Assembly: GCA_018105865.1 (NCBI GenBank)
Contig: CM030842.1
Coordinates: 15,849,867 to 15,913,866 of the forward strand
DNA: 64,000 nt
Direction of reading: 5' to 3'
Source of the DNA: Metaphire vulgaris
Taxonomy: Eukaryota > Annelida > Clitellata > Crassiclitellata > Megascolecidae
Part shown: positions 47,330 to 60,427 of the stretch, one piece after another
Layout of the letters: each line of letters opens with the position of its first letter
Position numbering within the stretch: the stretch's first letter is position 1
The notes under the pieces: generated by a model
The model's input: only the letters and a program-made list of their open reading frames with translations
Told to the model about the DNA's origin: nothing
Databases searched by the model: none
Translations under genes and position numbers: made by a program

Positions 47330-47743
47330 CAATTATTTACCTAAACCCGGTCAAGTTAAGCATAGTCCAATTCGGGTCTGCACAGTAGGCAAACTTTCCA
47401 TTAGGGCTTCTCGTTTTAAACAAATCAAATCAAATCAAAACAAACTGCTCTTTAATTGATTACTATGATTAGACACGCAAGTCACTTAAAAGTTAAGCCC
47501 AAAATGCACGTCTAATGTCCCTGGTTGCTGTTCTTCAAACAGAATTTCAATTACAAATTATTAAACTCTTACACGCCTTACGCCTATACATATAAACGTC
47601 TAGGCCTAATTATATATTCGATCATTATAATATAACAGCATACCATCAGTTATGCGAGAAAGCACTTCTGGGCAAACACAGGCCTATTAGCAGCCGGGGG
47701 CGGGCATCTCGTTATATAGACCTTCTCCTCCCTCCCTCCCCCG

Positions 47744-47905
47744 CAGTGGCGGCTCCACCGGGGGCCAGTTCCCCCCTATTGAGTGTTTGCCCCCCCCAGT
47801 TGGGACCCTAATGCTACATACATTAAACAACAAATGGTTGCCCCCATGATTAGAAGTTGCCACCCCAACGGCCCCCCCACTTGCCAAATCCTAGAGCCGC
47901 CACTG
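47744..47905 (-). mobile_element. hAT-type MITE (CAGTGGCGGCTC family), copy 3
   Basis: The ends are CAGTGGCGGCTCCACC and TAGAGCCGCCACTG. CTCCCCCG is duplicated at 47736-47743 and 47906-47913. Confidence 0.87.
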
Positions 47906-48307
47906 CTCCCCCGTAAAGACAAAGGCCTATTCTTGCTAGGCTCAAGATGGTTGCATGTGATAGAGGAAGTAACGATGAAATTGTCAAATCGCCTGTTTGC
48001 TCAGCTAAAAAAATCAGGACCTATTTTCAACACGTTGGATGTGTGCCTCTGTCTCTTCCTGCACGTACACGTCCGCGTGCGTGTGAATGTGTCTGTCTCT
48101 GTCTGTCTGTCTGTCACTCAAAGTCCTAATAGGCACTGCGTGATTGGTTTATTCGCCGCTTGACTAAGCATGCTGCGGAAGATTTACAGTCATTTTACAT
48201 ACCATCGAGTGCTCGGCAAAACTCGTTAGCTAGGAGCTCGCCGGCGCCTAAATCCAATTATAAAATGTCTAAGTTAACTCATGGATTGGATTGGCCACAT
48301 AACAGGA

Positions 48308-48311
<4 letters not shown>

Positions 48312-48393
<82 letters not shown>
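48312..48393 (+). repeat. (TA)n microsatellite
   Basis: About 40 TA units followed by a short CA run; the Ile-Tyr ORFs are artefacts. Confidence 0.97.
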
Positions 48394-48403
<10 letters not shown>

Positions 48404-48715
48404 TACACACCAGCTGCTTGCATTTGTCGGTTTTGACACAGGAGAGATCCTACCAAACCACTTAAAATCCAGTGTCTATAAGTTTCTCTTCAGATCAAAG
48501 GGATCACTCTTAACAATAAGTACCTAAGCTTGCTGAACACATCGCAAAGGACAATTAAAACTGAAATGACTTGCATTGGTGGTATAAGATATTGAAAACA
48601 CTGCAATTATTATCAACTTAATGGATCGACAAACATTGACACACACACACACACACACACCGATCAGCAGTGCAGGCCATTACCAGTACTTTCGTGCGTC
48701 AAAGCAGAGATGTAG

Positions 48716-48905
48716 CATTCAAGTACAAGTACAAGTACAAGTACCTGGCCTCCGAGTACAAGTACAAGTACTTGCATTCTGAGTACAAGTACAAGTACAA
48801 GTACCTGGCCTCCGAACAAGTACAAGTACAAGTACCTGGCCTCCGCAAGTACAAGTACCTGGCCTCCGAGTACAAGTACAAGTACCTGGCCTCAAGTACT
48901 AGTAC
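48716..48905 (+). repeat. GTACAA minisatellite with CTGGCCTCCGA spacers
   Basis: AAGTACAAGTACAAGTAC blocks alternate with CTGGCCTCCGA about six times. A shorter relative at 49393-49440 lies inside an element with ends AGAGATGTAAAGTAC and GTACTACATCTCT (about 49321-49502). The array may be the expanded subterminal part of a transposon starting CAGAGATGTAGCATTC at 48704. Confidence 0.8.
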
Positions 48906-51169
48906 AACATTTTTGACAATGACATTTTTTTCGCTGACATTTTGTCCCCATGACATTTCTACATTTTGTCCGTGAAATGACAATAAAATTTACACTATAT
49001 TAGCATCTAAATATCATCACAGTTGCACTTTAAAATAGAGATGATAGTCTTGCATCGGTCATATTAACCCACCTATGCGGTCTCGCGATCAAGCCAGCTT
49101 GAAATACGTGTTTAATTGGTGCGCCAAACTAATTAAGGTCTCTAATTAATGGCTATTATAAGCCTGTTGAATGGATTCGACAAACATTGTTCCAAAAATA
49201 CATGGTATCAGTGGCTTCACACATAAATTTCGTTGAGTTCAGGTACTTGGCCATCTGTGAAGATGTGCTTGTCATTAGCCTAAAGGAACAGCACTGGTAC
49301 CATTGAAGTACATGTAGCCAGAGATGTAAAGTACACAATGCTTCAAAAGTACAGCTAGTTTTCCTCCGAGTATAGCATTTTCCTAAAACTCCGAGTCAAG
49401 TACAAGTACAAGTACCTGGCCTCCGAGTACAAGTAAAGTACAAAGTTAATTTGTACGCACAACTCTCAGTACTGTAAAAAGTACCAAGTACTACATCTCT
49501 ATCAGAGGTAGGTTTTTATATAATTTATATACAATACAGTAGAACTTCGTTATCACATTGTAATCTGTAAAAGTGAGCACATTATATAACAGATCCTGTT
49601 ATAACAGTAGCACATCACATTCTACTGTAGATTTATATATATTCTATATGATTTATATATCTATATGATGCTTACTCAAGTTAGCCACTCCCAATAACAA
49701 CACGAAATGGCCCTCAACAGTGATTAAATAATTACACGTGCTAGAGAGTAAATGTATTGCAATTTACTGGACATTTAGGGGTACGCTTTGATGTGTTTAA
49801 CATGAAAATGTAATACTGACTAACAGCAGAGAAGGTCATACAATCCTATAAGAGATTTAGAATGCTTGAAGAGACAATCTTCCAAAATAAAATACAACCG
49901 AAATATTTTAATTTCAGACATGTAAAGGACTGTCCAAAGACAACAGATACCCATAACTGATAATTATCATATCAAGGGTAATCAGAAATATCAACATCAA
50001 CAGATGATTGGAAAATATAAATCTGTTTTCAATTCATCACAAGTCACGAGCTTAAAATAATGTTGTGGACATGGAACACAAATATTACGCGATGACAAAT
50101 TCCAAATACGTGTAATTTCAAAAGTTTGTAAATTGCATTCTAACTTTAAACAACACAGTCACAAGCTAAATAGGCCTAAGTGAGGTTAACGAAATATCTT
50201 GCAGAAGAAAAAGAATTTTGATAATTCTATTTGCAAAACAAGCACGCAGCAAAACTATTTTCTTAGACAGTTCAAAATGGATAACGCACAAGTATTAACA
50301 AAATTAATAAAAATAATAATCTTGAATGGATCAAGATATTATAAGAAAATCTGCTGAATTTCCTCTATTAATTCTATTATCACAATAGCAATGCTGCAAA
50401 CATTCAACAGTCTCATACCCAAATGGCATACATGTGTAAACTTAACATGCTTCTAATAAGTCGACAATTTATATGTATATATGTATATATATATATAAAT
50501 AAATATATATATATATATATATAATATATAATTGACACAGTGTGGACACATCAGTCGCCAGAGGGCAAACATTTCTATCTTTATTCACCCGAGCAGTGAA
50601 ATCCACTAAATAAGATAAATATTTATAAACCGAAATTTTGACAAGTAATCTTCTTTACCCTTCAACCGTTATTAACTTTAATTGTTAAATGTATCAGAAA
50701 TAACCAAAAATTGACCCAAACACACACACACACATGCATACACACTCACAAATCAATTTTCTTAAATATAAACCATAAATGCATGCAATTACATCTTCAA
50801 ATTAGTGGCAGTCCAGATCAAAGCAACTGGTGAGGCACGGCTAAACAACTGTAACAACAATCCTTTACAGCAACGAACACTTAAATCAGATCCTAAAATA
50901 AAATACATAAATACAGGTAAATACGGTAAGGTCGTTCAAATTCTTAGTTATCAAGAGCAGCATTTGGAATTTACAGTCAAAGGCAAAAACCGTGTTCAAT
51001 ATGCTCCGAGTTGTGATACATGATCATATACGTTAACACTACAGTAAGCGTGAAATCAAGAAGGAGGAAAATGAAAAGTTCTGAAATTTTTCCATTTATC
51101 AAATAAATAAATCAAAATGGCACACGACTTTAGAACAAATTCCTCCCAGTGCTTCAATTTCACTAATAA

Positions 51170-51248
51170 TAACGCCTTAACTGGGGACCCCGGATATATC
51201 CGTCCATTTTACATTGAGTTACAGTTAAATACCCAGTTAAGGGGTTAA
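51170..51248 (+). mobile_element. TTAA MITE, family B, copy 2
   Basis: The right end CCCAGTTAAGGGG with TTAA is intact; the left TTAA is eroded. The core GGATATATCCGTCCATTTTA is shared with 58653-58732. It lies just downstream of the PITP stop. Confidence 0.7.
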
Positions 51249-51799
51249 TTAATCAAGCGCCGTCAACCAAAGCACTCCGATTTCACACCGACTATTTCAA
51301 AATCCAGTTCTTTTACCAGCAGTTAAATGTTAATTCACATCAGCAAGTCAATGCAACAAAATCACATTAAAAATGTGGATATTTAGTCGAAGTCAACAAT
51401 ACAAATGTTGTTTTTCGATCGACATCATCATCCATACCATGCAACAACAACTAATACAATTTCCAGTATAATCAAACCAGCCAAACAAAATGCTGCATAT
51501 ACTGGACTGGCAAGACGGACAGACAGACAAACGGACAGACACAGACAGAACAACAGGAACACAGCTACCGATTACTGTACAGTGCATAACATGTATTTAC
51601 TATTTACAATGTGCGTTCAGCTCTCTACAAAATATTTTCATCTTTTCTGCACATGAATAGGAAAGAAGACTACAGCATCCAGTGTTATCCGGGATGCGAG
51701 GAGTCCATGAGTGTAGCACCTCTGAGGGAAGCTTATTTCTGACTGGATTGCCGTGACGATCAAGATCATGATAATCATCATCATCACAATCATCATCGT

Positions 51800-54700
51800 C
51801 TATTCACTCTCCTCTTTCGTTCCACGCACTGGTCCTTTCTTTCGTTGCTGAAATTAAACAGTTCACTGAACATAGACAAGGTAAAAAACAAAGATATTAA
51901 CTAAACAATGATAAACTTGTCTAATAATCTGACACTCGAAAATTCTTGAAGCAAATGAAAATGAACTTGGGGGCAATGTTTTGAAATACAGTGAAACCCG
52001 CTTAATTGCATAGGTGTCGAGCAAACCTTGCTTATGCGATTAACTGGGCTATGTGAATAGCCGGGACGTCTGATAATTAATTGTACGCACAAAACACTGG
52101 TTCGGGTTTTTATGTTGTTATGCGATTAAGCAGGTTATGCAATTAAGCGGTATGCGATTAAGTGGGATCCACTGTACTTTCAATCTATCACAAACAAACT
52201 GGCCATAAAAAGTTTGACAGTAACTGAACATTGTACCCGTCGGTCACCACCAAACAATATAAAAGACACAGTAGAATAACAAAACAAAGAAAACTATTAC
52301 AAATAGAAATTCAAGAAAGAAATCTAAACATCTAATCTAAGCGATATTAGTATATTGCCAATACCGAGCATAAAAAATTGAAAGAACAAACAGCACCGAT
52401 AACAACGGTCACCTACTTCATCAAGCTCCAGTTTAGTCTTGTCCTCCAGAGCTCGAATGTCTGCCATCGTCAGCCCATACCACTGGTCAGTCCAACAGAA
52501 AACTTGCCGATGAAAGTTCGTGAAGATCCGTCGTTCAGCCTGCGAATACCAAAACGACCACAAGAAGATACGCCATACAACGTCGAAATGTTTCTAAGAT
52601 AAAATACCCTAGAAATAAGGACAGGTCCGGGTTGGTTTACTAGAAGATGCGCTACACAAGCAAAGTGGTGGCTCCACCGGAGGGGTGCGGCCCGTGCCCC
52701 CCTATTGAGTGCCTGCCGCCCCCCAGTTGGGACCCTATACTTAATGCTACGTACATTAAACAACAAATGGTTGGCCCCCCATGATTAGAAGTTGCCACCC
52801 CAACAGCCCCCCCCCCACTTGCCAAATCCTAGAGCCACCACTGCACAAACATTCTGTTACGTTTTACATTTATTCCAAGTAAATTTTCAAAATTTTTATT
52901 TTCATTTATTCCAAGTAAATTTTCAAAATCACGTAAAAGCCACAACTGACAAGAAGTCACCATATTGTGCCTGCAAAACCTCTAAGACTAATTACCAAAC
53001 TAATTCTGAATTTTCATGAAAGCACAGGATAACAAGAAACATGAAGCATGTCAAATTTTCTAAAGATTTACCTAAATGACAAGCACCCCCTACCTTGTGA
53101 ATAAACTTTTCAACCTTCCCCTGAAGACCCCACCATTTGAACTCGACCGTAACCAGTTTGTAACAGCACATGACCGGATCACAACTCTTCTCCCATCCGA
53201 TCTCTTTTAGGGGACCACGCCCCGTTTTCTGCGACTTGTACGTGACTGGATCTTCTTCTGGCTTGTAATCCTGACAAAATAGTAAAGATCAGAGAATAAC
53301 TGTCAATGATGGTTAACCCTCCAAGTGCCACAAAATGACAGTAGGAAAACACACCCGAAGTTGAAAAGCACGTCCATATTTGGCCAGTTTTCCATTCCAA
53401 ACGATCCAGCCACAACGGACCATCACCTGCTGGGCAGTACACTCTAACGCTGTTTTAATAAAATTCTTACCCTCTGACTGTTGACAGTACACGATATAAG
53501 AAGAAACAGGATATAACAAGAAACATTAAAACCTCTGAACCTTAGTTTCCATAGTGATTAGGCTATATATCTGTTGGGTTCAAAAGGTTAAAAGCAAACA
53601 AAAACAGCTCAATGAGTCGAGTAAAAATAAATGAAAGACTTGCTGACCCTTCGATCCACTGGATCGTGAGCTATGTTGATCCGAACGACTTCTCTTTGGC
53701 TTAATGTTTCTGGATTCAGTCCATGCGCCTAAATCACATAAAAGCCACAACCAACAAGAAGTTACCATATTGTGTCTGCAAAACTTCTAAGACTACTAAC
53801 TAATTCTGAATTTTCACGAAAGCACAGGATAACGAGAAACACAAAGCATTAGTTAACAATTTGATCAAACAAACTGGTCTCATAAGTATTGATACCAGAA
53901 TACAAGCAATATTATTCACATAACCATTAAATTTCTGAAATCATATAAATTTTTGAATAATTTACGTAATGATAAGTTCATAAAATGGTAGAAAAGGCAA
54001 AGGCATTGATTTGAAGCATTTCATAAGAGCATCTCAAAAGCACATTCAGTTTCATGGACTTTGTGTCACTGTCACTCGAAGCACATGACATTGTCACCTG
54101 TATGCGCTATAACAGGCCTGTCACTCAACACACATAAATGACATTGTCACCGGCCCAACAAAAGAACTTCAAGCATCTGCTTCTGTATTCAACCCTTAAT
54201 AAATCCAGATCTTAGATAAAGGATCTATGACCTTCAAAACACATCACAAGGTCATTTACAAACAACAAGCCACGAATAGAACACATTCTTTGGATCAGAC
54301 AAGAATAACCTCTCTCTCTTCCATGATCCAACCATGGTGGTTATAGCAGTGACAAGCTTCTTCTTCCTGCCTTAACCCTTTTGCCCCGGCAATCCACATA
54401 ACCAATAATATGTTGTGAAGCCAAAATGTCGGCCGTACGTAACCAAAGAGTTAAAACATCACTTGGTGCACATTTGACATACAATGCTGGAACAATGTGT
54501 TGTTCAAGACCAGAAAATAAACAGAACATCAGATGACTTACGTTTTCCGTGTCTCCAGCATCTGGCAAATGCATTGTTTCAATTTTAATTACAAAATTGT
54601 CTTTCATGAAATCCGGATTCTGCAAGATACAAAAATCCAAAATTGTTAACATATCAACCAATAAAAGCAGTAATGATAACGATATCCATCCAAATCAAAT

Positions 54701-57700
54701 ATTCACCTCAAAAAGCATTAAATATAAAATCCAAAACAAAAGTCAAGTGCTTCAAACTACTTTTACTTTCTAAAATTAAAAACACTAGCAACATTTTTTC
54801 ATGGTCCCTTCTTTTGCTATAATAAAATAATAATGTAATAATATAATTATCCATTTAAAATTATATTATATCAACAAGATTCAAAACTGCCATCATAAAA
54901 TGGTCAAGTCACCTGAAATCAGTATTTCCAAATATCTATATTAGACTATAAATTCATAATATATTCAAATATTCAATTAAATGAAATAAATAATCTAATA
55001 AAACATCTTACAATGGCTATACATAAATGTCTCTGTAAAATAACAAAAGTTGAATAGCAAGCTATGATTTAATTAGTGTAACAATAAAACTAGTTATACC
55101 AGTTAATTATCAGGACTATGGAAAGACTTAATTGATTTAAAATAACTAAGATTTAACAGGGCAAGTCTTAACCCTTTAGTAAAATAAGGCCAATATTTCA
55201 GCTTCATAACCTAGGGTTAAGACTGCAACAAAGTGCCAACTGTAAAAAAATCCATACAAGATGGAGGTTATTCAGACCTAGAAAATTTGAGCAAACTAGC
55301 ATTAAAACAGTATAAAGCTTCACCGTTGAAGACCAAAACAAAACCATATTTTGATGAATGCTATATCAAAATTCTGCTATTTTAATTAAATACCATAGAA
55401 TATTGTCTTTATTCATTTTTTTAAACCTCAAAATATCAAAAAATATACTGTGAGACATAATAGTTCATCTATAATTGTTATCAATGATAAAATTTCAAAT
55501 AAAATATTTGCATCAGGTTTTGTTTGTCCTAAACACAATGAAACGTTGCAAAAAATACATTTCACTAAAACTGAAGGGTAGAACATTTACAAAAAGAAAT
55601 TCCTCTTGCCTAGTATTAACCCTAAATTGTACAATGTTAACTGCAGGCAACATAGTGAATATAGGGTTAACCAGGCAACATGTTCAATATAGGGTTAACA
55701 GATGACAAATTGCATTTGATACGAGTAAAAGGTTCTGCTGACATATTATGTCTGATATTCTCATCCCAGTTCTTTCCTCTTACCGTAATTACTGTCCTAC
55801 AATAAGGATAAGCATTCCACGCCTCCTCGTGAATTTTGAGAGAACCTTTCGGCGCGAGCCAAAGAATGTAAGTCGGTACTTTGCTGAGACAGAGAATAAT
55901 CGCAGAAACAGAGAGAACAAGTAAACAAACCCACTTGAGAAATAAACATTTAACTATCAGCAAAGCTTCCAAAGCAAAAACATTACATGTTCAAAGCACA
56001 CGCGAGTAACTAAAAACAACAACACAAAATGCCAAACAACTAAGAAGAAACGGATGTTGTAGCTAAAATAAAACACTCAACATAAAATCAAAATATAAAT
56101 CTTAAAATCTAAATGCTGATCCCTAATCAAAGGAAATTTGACCAACTTCTATATGCTCACACACACACACACACTCACGCGCACACAGCCACACACACAC
56201 AGACCAAGCATGCACCATATTGTAGCAAGTATGTATAAAGCACTCATATTCAGTGTCACTTTATCTTCAAAAAGACATTCCTGTAAAGTTTGAATGTAAA
56301 CAATTGCCAGTATGCTGGTAATTGACAATTCACAAAATATCCAACTGGATAACAGCATTTGGAAAAATGTATCCAATTATATTCAATTATTAAACTCTTT
56401 AGTTCTCTACGATGTGTTCCTGTTTTAAAGACCGCTAAAATCTTTTGCAAACTTTGTAGGAAAGTCAGATCAGGCATTTGTCTATCAACTGTATCCAACC
56501 ACAATATGCCAGGATAAGTTACATGCACATAAGTAGTGACTGGCAAGAACAAACAATATATAGATTACTGAACAGTGTTAATGAAATTAAAGTCCATAGA
56601 AAAGAACACAAAATATCAAATCCAGTTCAGTGATCACTCCACTTTCAGAGTTAATTCCATTTCAGAAAAATCATTATGTTTCAAATAAAACTACTGTTTT
56701 CAAAATATTAGAACCATTGGGGTCAAACTCTGGAGTCATGCCTTTGCAAAAGCCAAACGCAAACACAAACACTAAATGAACAGTCATTAGAATTTTGAAA
56801 TAAAGGTAAACAAACACCCACCCATTCGCACACCCACACTTGAAAATTTTCAACATGATCTAAACATTTCCCAAATTCTGTCTTGAATTTTGTAACATTA
56901 TAATTTCATATAAAATCCCTGAACATTGTAAGAACACTGATGGAACAATTAACCAGAGAAAACAGCAAAACCTCATTTTCAAAATGAAAGGCCCTGAAGC
57001 ACTATCACTGTCATTATAAATTATCGGGCCAAAACCACTAATGAGGTTTGGAGGCTGAAAACCTCTAATTGACCAATTGCTGATGCGTATCAAGGGTAAT
57101 AAAGCTCCACAGGAGCCAGGGTTGGGCTGGCCATTGGTCAATATGAGCGCCGTCAGCCTCCAAGATTATCTCGTGGTTCAGGCCCGATAGTTAACAATGG
57201 CAGGGTCTGCATGCCAGCGTCTTACCGTAACCACAGTCCGGCAGAATGGAAAGCAATTCCATGCTTCCTCGTAGCCACGTAACAAGCCCTTAGGGGCCAA
57301 GAAACGGGCAAACCTAGGAGCCTTGCTAAAATCCAAATGTAGATGAACATTAACTTCTGTGTTAGTTACTTGGAAAGGTCAAACGTGCAGCACAAAAGAA
57401 AGACTCAGAAGACAAAGAACAACAGTAACATTTGCACGATCAATGCAAATACCTGTAAGCAGAGACTAAAGACTAGCAAATAGTAACAGTAAACGTAAAC
57501 ACAAATTTACAGGAAACTAAAGACTAACAAATATTAATGAGTAAATCACAATAAAATAGAAAAATGAGCAACATGATCCAATATAAACAATAAAAATATG
57601 AGAAACAAAGTCAAGCACTCCACATCAAATGCCAAATCATGAGGTTCACCTTGAACGTCAGTTATGGTACTGTATATATCCCGTAATGTATGCTTCATAC

Positions 57701-60389
57701 TAATGCTTCCACAAACAATGGACACCAAGCTAATCAATGGCCTTCCAAACCTTTCGCTTGTGGATGATTCACAAAATGATTTTTCAGAGAAAAGAATTTG
57801 CATACCATCAACAAAACAAAGCATGGATCATGCAACCGACACATGAAAACTGAAATGACTGCATCCTAAACACTTACCGTGGGAACCCCAAATACACAAG
57901 TATACTGTACAGTCTATAAACAGAAATCCTTTATGGGCCGTAAGTTAAACTATTTAACCAGTAATGGTACTCTCAGATAATCCATGACAAAAGTAAGTAA
58001 GTAAGTAAGTAAGTAAGTAATTAATTCACTAAGACTTGGGTTCCCATTGCATCAGTGGATTTTAAAATGCAGACCAGAAGCGAATAAACAAAAAACTACC
58101 CATCATGCATTGTGGTTCATACGAAAACCTATATTCATAAATTTGATATACAATGTGTTTGCGCGGGCACGTGTGTGAAATATACAGTAAAACCTTAAGC
58201 CCTTTACCAGTCATTTATTTGTAACATAATGTAAAATTGACGTACACGTGAGTCATGGACGGTAAAAGGGTTAATAAATCCACATTTAAAGAATATATTA
58301 AAATGCAAAAGTCCTAACTTTAACTAGTATGTGCATATAATCGTAACAACACCTAATTTCAAATTCCTACTAAATGGATCAGTATGCATTTACTAAACAT
58401 TCAGGACTCTATACCAGACAGAGAAACTGAGCAATGCAGTAAAAGAAATGGGGGTGGGAGAGAAGGTCAAAGGTAACAGAGAAGATGGAAGTGGAGGTCC
58501 ATGGTCACAGATGCAGCATTGTATGGCACCCAAAGTAGAAAAGTTCTGTAGTTTAATCACTTAACTAGTAGAACAAAACGTAGGGCACTTATTGGTTATC
58601 TGATGCCATTCGAATTTCCAGGGTTAACCCTAACCCTAACCCACAACTTTCTTTAACCCCTTTACCAGGAACCCCGGATATATCCGTCCATTTTACATTG
58701 AGTTACAGTTAAATACACAGTTAAGGGGTTAAAGGATATATGACGGCAGCCATGGCATCAGATAACCGATAAGTACCAAATGTAGGAAGATTTTCAATTT
58801 TGTTGTTCAGATATTTATTGTATTTCAACAAGCCTGGAGTCGTGGCATAGAAAGCGATGATTCACATTCAACTCACCTGGCCAGGTGGTAGATTTTGTGG
58901 GTGAACTGTCCGGACGTGTAGTTTCCGTTCAAGAGCGGAGTCTTTGGCTGAACCCCTTCCGTCGCTGTAAACGGCTCGTTCTTCAGCACTTCGATACCCT
59001 CCCCACCTCCAGTCTCGTTCTTACTTGCCTGCGCTACGGAATAGAGTTGAGCTACTTGGTACTGCAACCACATCATTAAAAAAACAAACACACACGTAGA
59101 GGAGAGTAGTCGGTCCTGTGTCCGAACCCTTCAAATTGGGCTGAATTTCATCACAAATGTTGTCCACGATCTCAAAAGAAACCACAAAAAGCCTTACAGT
59201 CAGAGCTACCATATATACTCGTGGATAAATCGACTGTGTTTTAAGCGAATTTTAGAGCATAAATTTGTCGACTTATGTGCGCGAGTATATACGGTACTTT
59301 GATTTGAGATTGCAATGAATGGTCAAAAGAGTAGAAGTATAGAAGTACTTCTCTCTGTTTCGTGACACATGTGCATTGGTGTAAACTTGGATGAAAAAGC
59401 AAGGGACTCAACCTCTCCACTTTCCCATTCCTTATGGTAGCCACTCAAAAGTTAACCAAAGCATAGTAATTTAGCAGAATTAAGACCGTAGTTCATAGAA
59501 GTCATCTTCTATGAAATGCAAATTTTAAAAATATATTATAATTTAATACATTTGTAAATCAATTGTAAAAGAAAAATACACACCTCCTCCACTGTCATAG
59601 GCAAAACAATACGACTGAAAAAAGCAGCAATCCACACAAATTGTTGAATTAGGACACCAGATTAACCAAATAATCACTGATATGACATAACTATTCCAAA
59701 AGAATCCATGAACAATTTGAGGTGCAACTCACGACTTCAGTTATTAATAGGTTGCCGCTTATCACTTGCGGTCTTTGACAGGATAAAAGTTCATAAACCA
59801 CTAAATTAAAAGTTATCTCTCATCTTTAGAATACTTCTCTCAAGTTCTGGCATCAATGAAAGCAAACACAACAACTCAAATAACAGCTATTTTACAGAAT
59901 AAGGCGAGTCGAGTCTCCGAGTCAAGCCTCTCCAAAACTACGATCTAAAACCATTTGATTTTCGTGAATTAGGTTATAAATTGACAGTATTTACTATACT
60001 TGGCGTCTAACAAATAAATCCATAAACAAAATTCACAAATGAAAACTCATAACTACTAAGCTTGAAACCTGCAAAACTACTTATATCCCGTACAAAATAA
60101 TCGCAGCGGCAACGCTTGTCTGCGCTAGTCCGCAGGACAAGCGCTATATAAATGCTTTATATATAAGAGTTAATTTAAAATATTTCATGCCATTGTATAA
60201 CCGAGAGATCTATGGGTGGTCACTAAATTAAGTCACACCTCCGGCGCTACACAAAATCAGTCAAAATCGCATCGAGCGCTAAAAGACAGGCGAAATTTAT
60301 TAACCGAACGCGTAGAGAAAGAATTTTAGCGTAAATTTGTTGCAGATTTGAGACTATAAAATGAGATCTTACTATTCTTTTATGATCAT
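51800..60389 (-). CDS. PITPN: Class I phosphatidylinositol transfer protein with two alternative exons
   Basis: Class I PITPs carry PI and PC between membranes in the cytosol. Coding exons: 60373-60389, 59584-59614, 58877-59061, then 57226-57325 or 55784-55883, then 54542-54619, 53648-53728, 53094-53270, 52417-52539 and 51800-51847. With either alternative exon all phases close, giving 279 residues (vertebrate PITP alpha/beta are about 271). Seen in order: [70 protein letters not shown], the membrane-contact pair in EFKWWGLQ, and [14 protein letters not shown]. The THK lipid-contact residues (T59 and K61 of mammals) are kept. An insert [19 protein letters not shown] lengthens the loop before GQFTHK. 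The donor GTCAGC after 53648 is unusual but the only one in phase. Confidence 0.93.
51989..52174 (-). mobile_element. 186-bp pogo/Tigger-like MITE, copy 2
   Basis: Inverted copy of 28101-28286 with ends CAGTGAAACCCGCTTAATTG and AGTGGGATCCACTG, and TA on both sides. It lies between the last two PITP exons. Confidence 0.82.
52663..52843 (-). mobile_element. hAT-type MITE (CAGTGGCGGCTC family), copy 4
   Basis: The ends are AAGTGGTGGCTCCACCGG and AGAGCCACCACTG, with a degenerate duplication near CACAAGCA/CACAAACA. It is in a PITP intron. Confidence 0.75.
54372..54454 (+). mobile_element. TTAA-flanked MITE, family C
   Basis: Bounded by TTAA, with CCCTTTTGCCCC at the left and the internal AATAATATGTTGTGAAGCC and TCGGCC motifs shared with 10877-11251 and 19923-20002. 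In a PITP intron. Confidence 0.6.
55784..55883 (-). CDS. PITPN: PITP alternative exon B (3' copy)
   Basis: This exon is also 100 nt, in the same phases, with acceptor TCTCAG and donor GTAAGA. It encodes [14 protein letters not shown] and [15 protein letters not shown], closer to the canonical SKVPT and [15 protein letters not shown] of vertebrates. Using both exons, or neither, would break the reading frame. Confidence 0.92.
57226..57325 (-). CDS. PITPN: PITP alternative exon A (5' copy)
   Basis: This 100-nt exon follows phase 2 and ends in phase 0. With the two bases from the upstream exon it encodes [14 protein letters not shown] and [15 protein letters not shown]. It corresponds to residues of about 68-101 of mammalian PITP. 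The acceptor is TTTTAG and the donor GTAAGA. Residues equivalent to N90 and C95 are retained (AWN, FC), but the surrounding residues differ from exon B and from the canonical vertebrate sequence. Confidence 0.9.
58195..58274 (+). mobile_element. TTAA-flanked MITE, family B, copy 3
   Basis: TTAA bounds a unit with GCCCTTTACCAG and GGTAAAAGGG ends and the core GTAACATAATGTAAAATTGA. Confidence 0.65.
58653..58732 (+). mobile_element. TTAA-flanked MITE, family B, copy 4
   Basis: TTAA bounds CCCCTTTACCAGG and ACACAGTTAAGGGG; the interior is nearly identical to 51170-51248. It lies in a PITP intron, preceded by a short CCCTAA-like run (58620-58642). Confidence 0.8.
59209..59294 (-). mobile_element. 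Palindromic TA-flanked MITE, copy 2
   Basis: The arms ATATATACTCGTGGATAAAT and GCGCGAGTATATACGG are imperfect inverted repeats. The centre TTTTAAGCGAATTTTAGAGC is the reverse of that in 36637-36720. Confidence 0.72.
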
Positions 60390-60406
60390 TTTTATCGTTC
60401 CGGTCC

Positions 60407-60427
60407 TCAGCAACCGAAGTCCGCCAT
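60407..60427 (-). promoter_or_regulatory. Upstream ORF and YY1-like ATGGCGG motif before PITP start
   Basis: On the minus strand TTAATGGCGGACTTC contains an ATG that opens a six-codon ORF ending TGA, 17 nt before the main ATG at 60389. AATGGCGG also fits the YY1 initiator-type motif. Whether transcription starts upstream of it is not visible. Confidence 0.4.

Noticed and set aside
48716..48905. CRISPR-like alternation of repeat and spacer
   Set aside because: The spacers are identical, not unique, and the genome is animal; it is a minisatellite.
53313..53519. Minus-strand ORF with [21 protein letters not shown] near a GTAAGA donor
   Set aside because: It lies between PITP exons whose phases already join, and it does not match any PITP segment.
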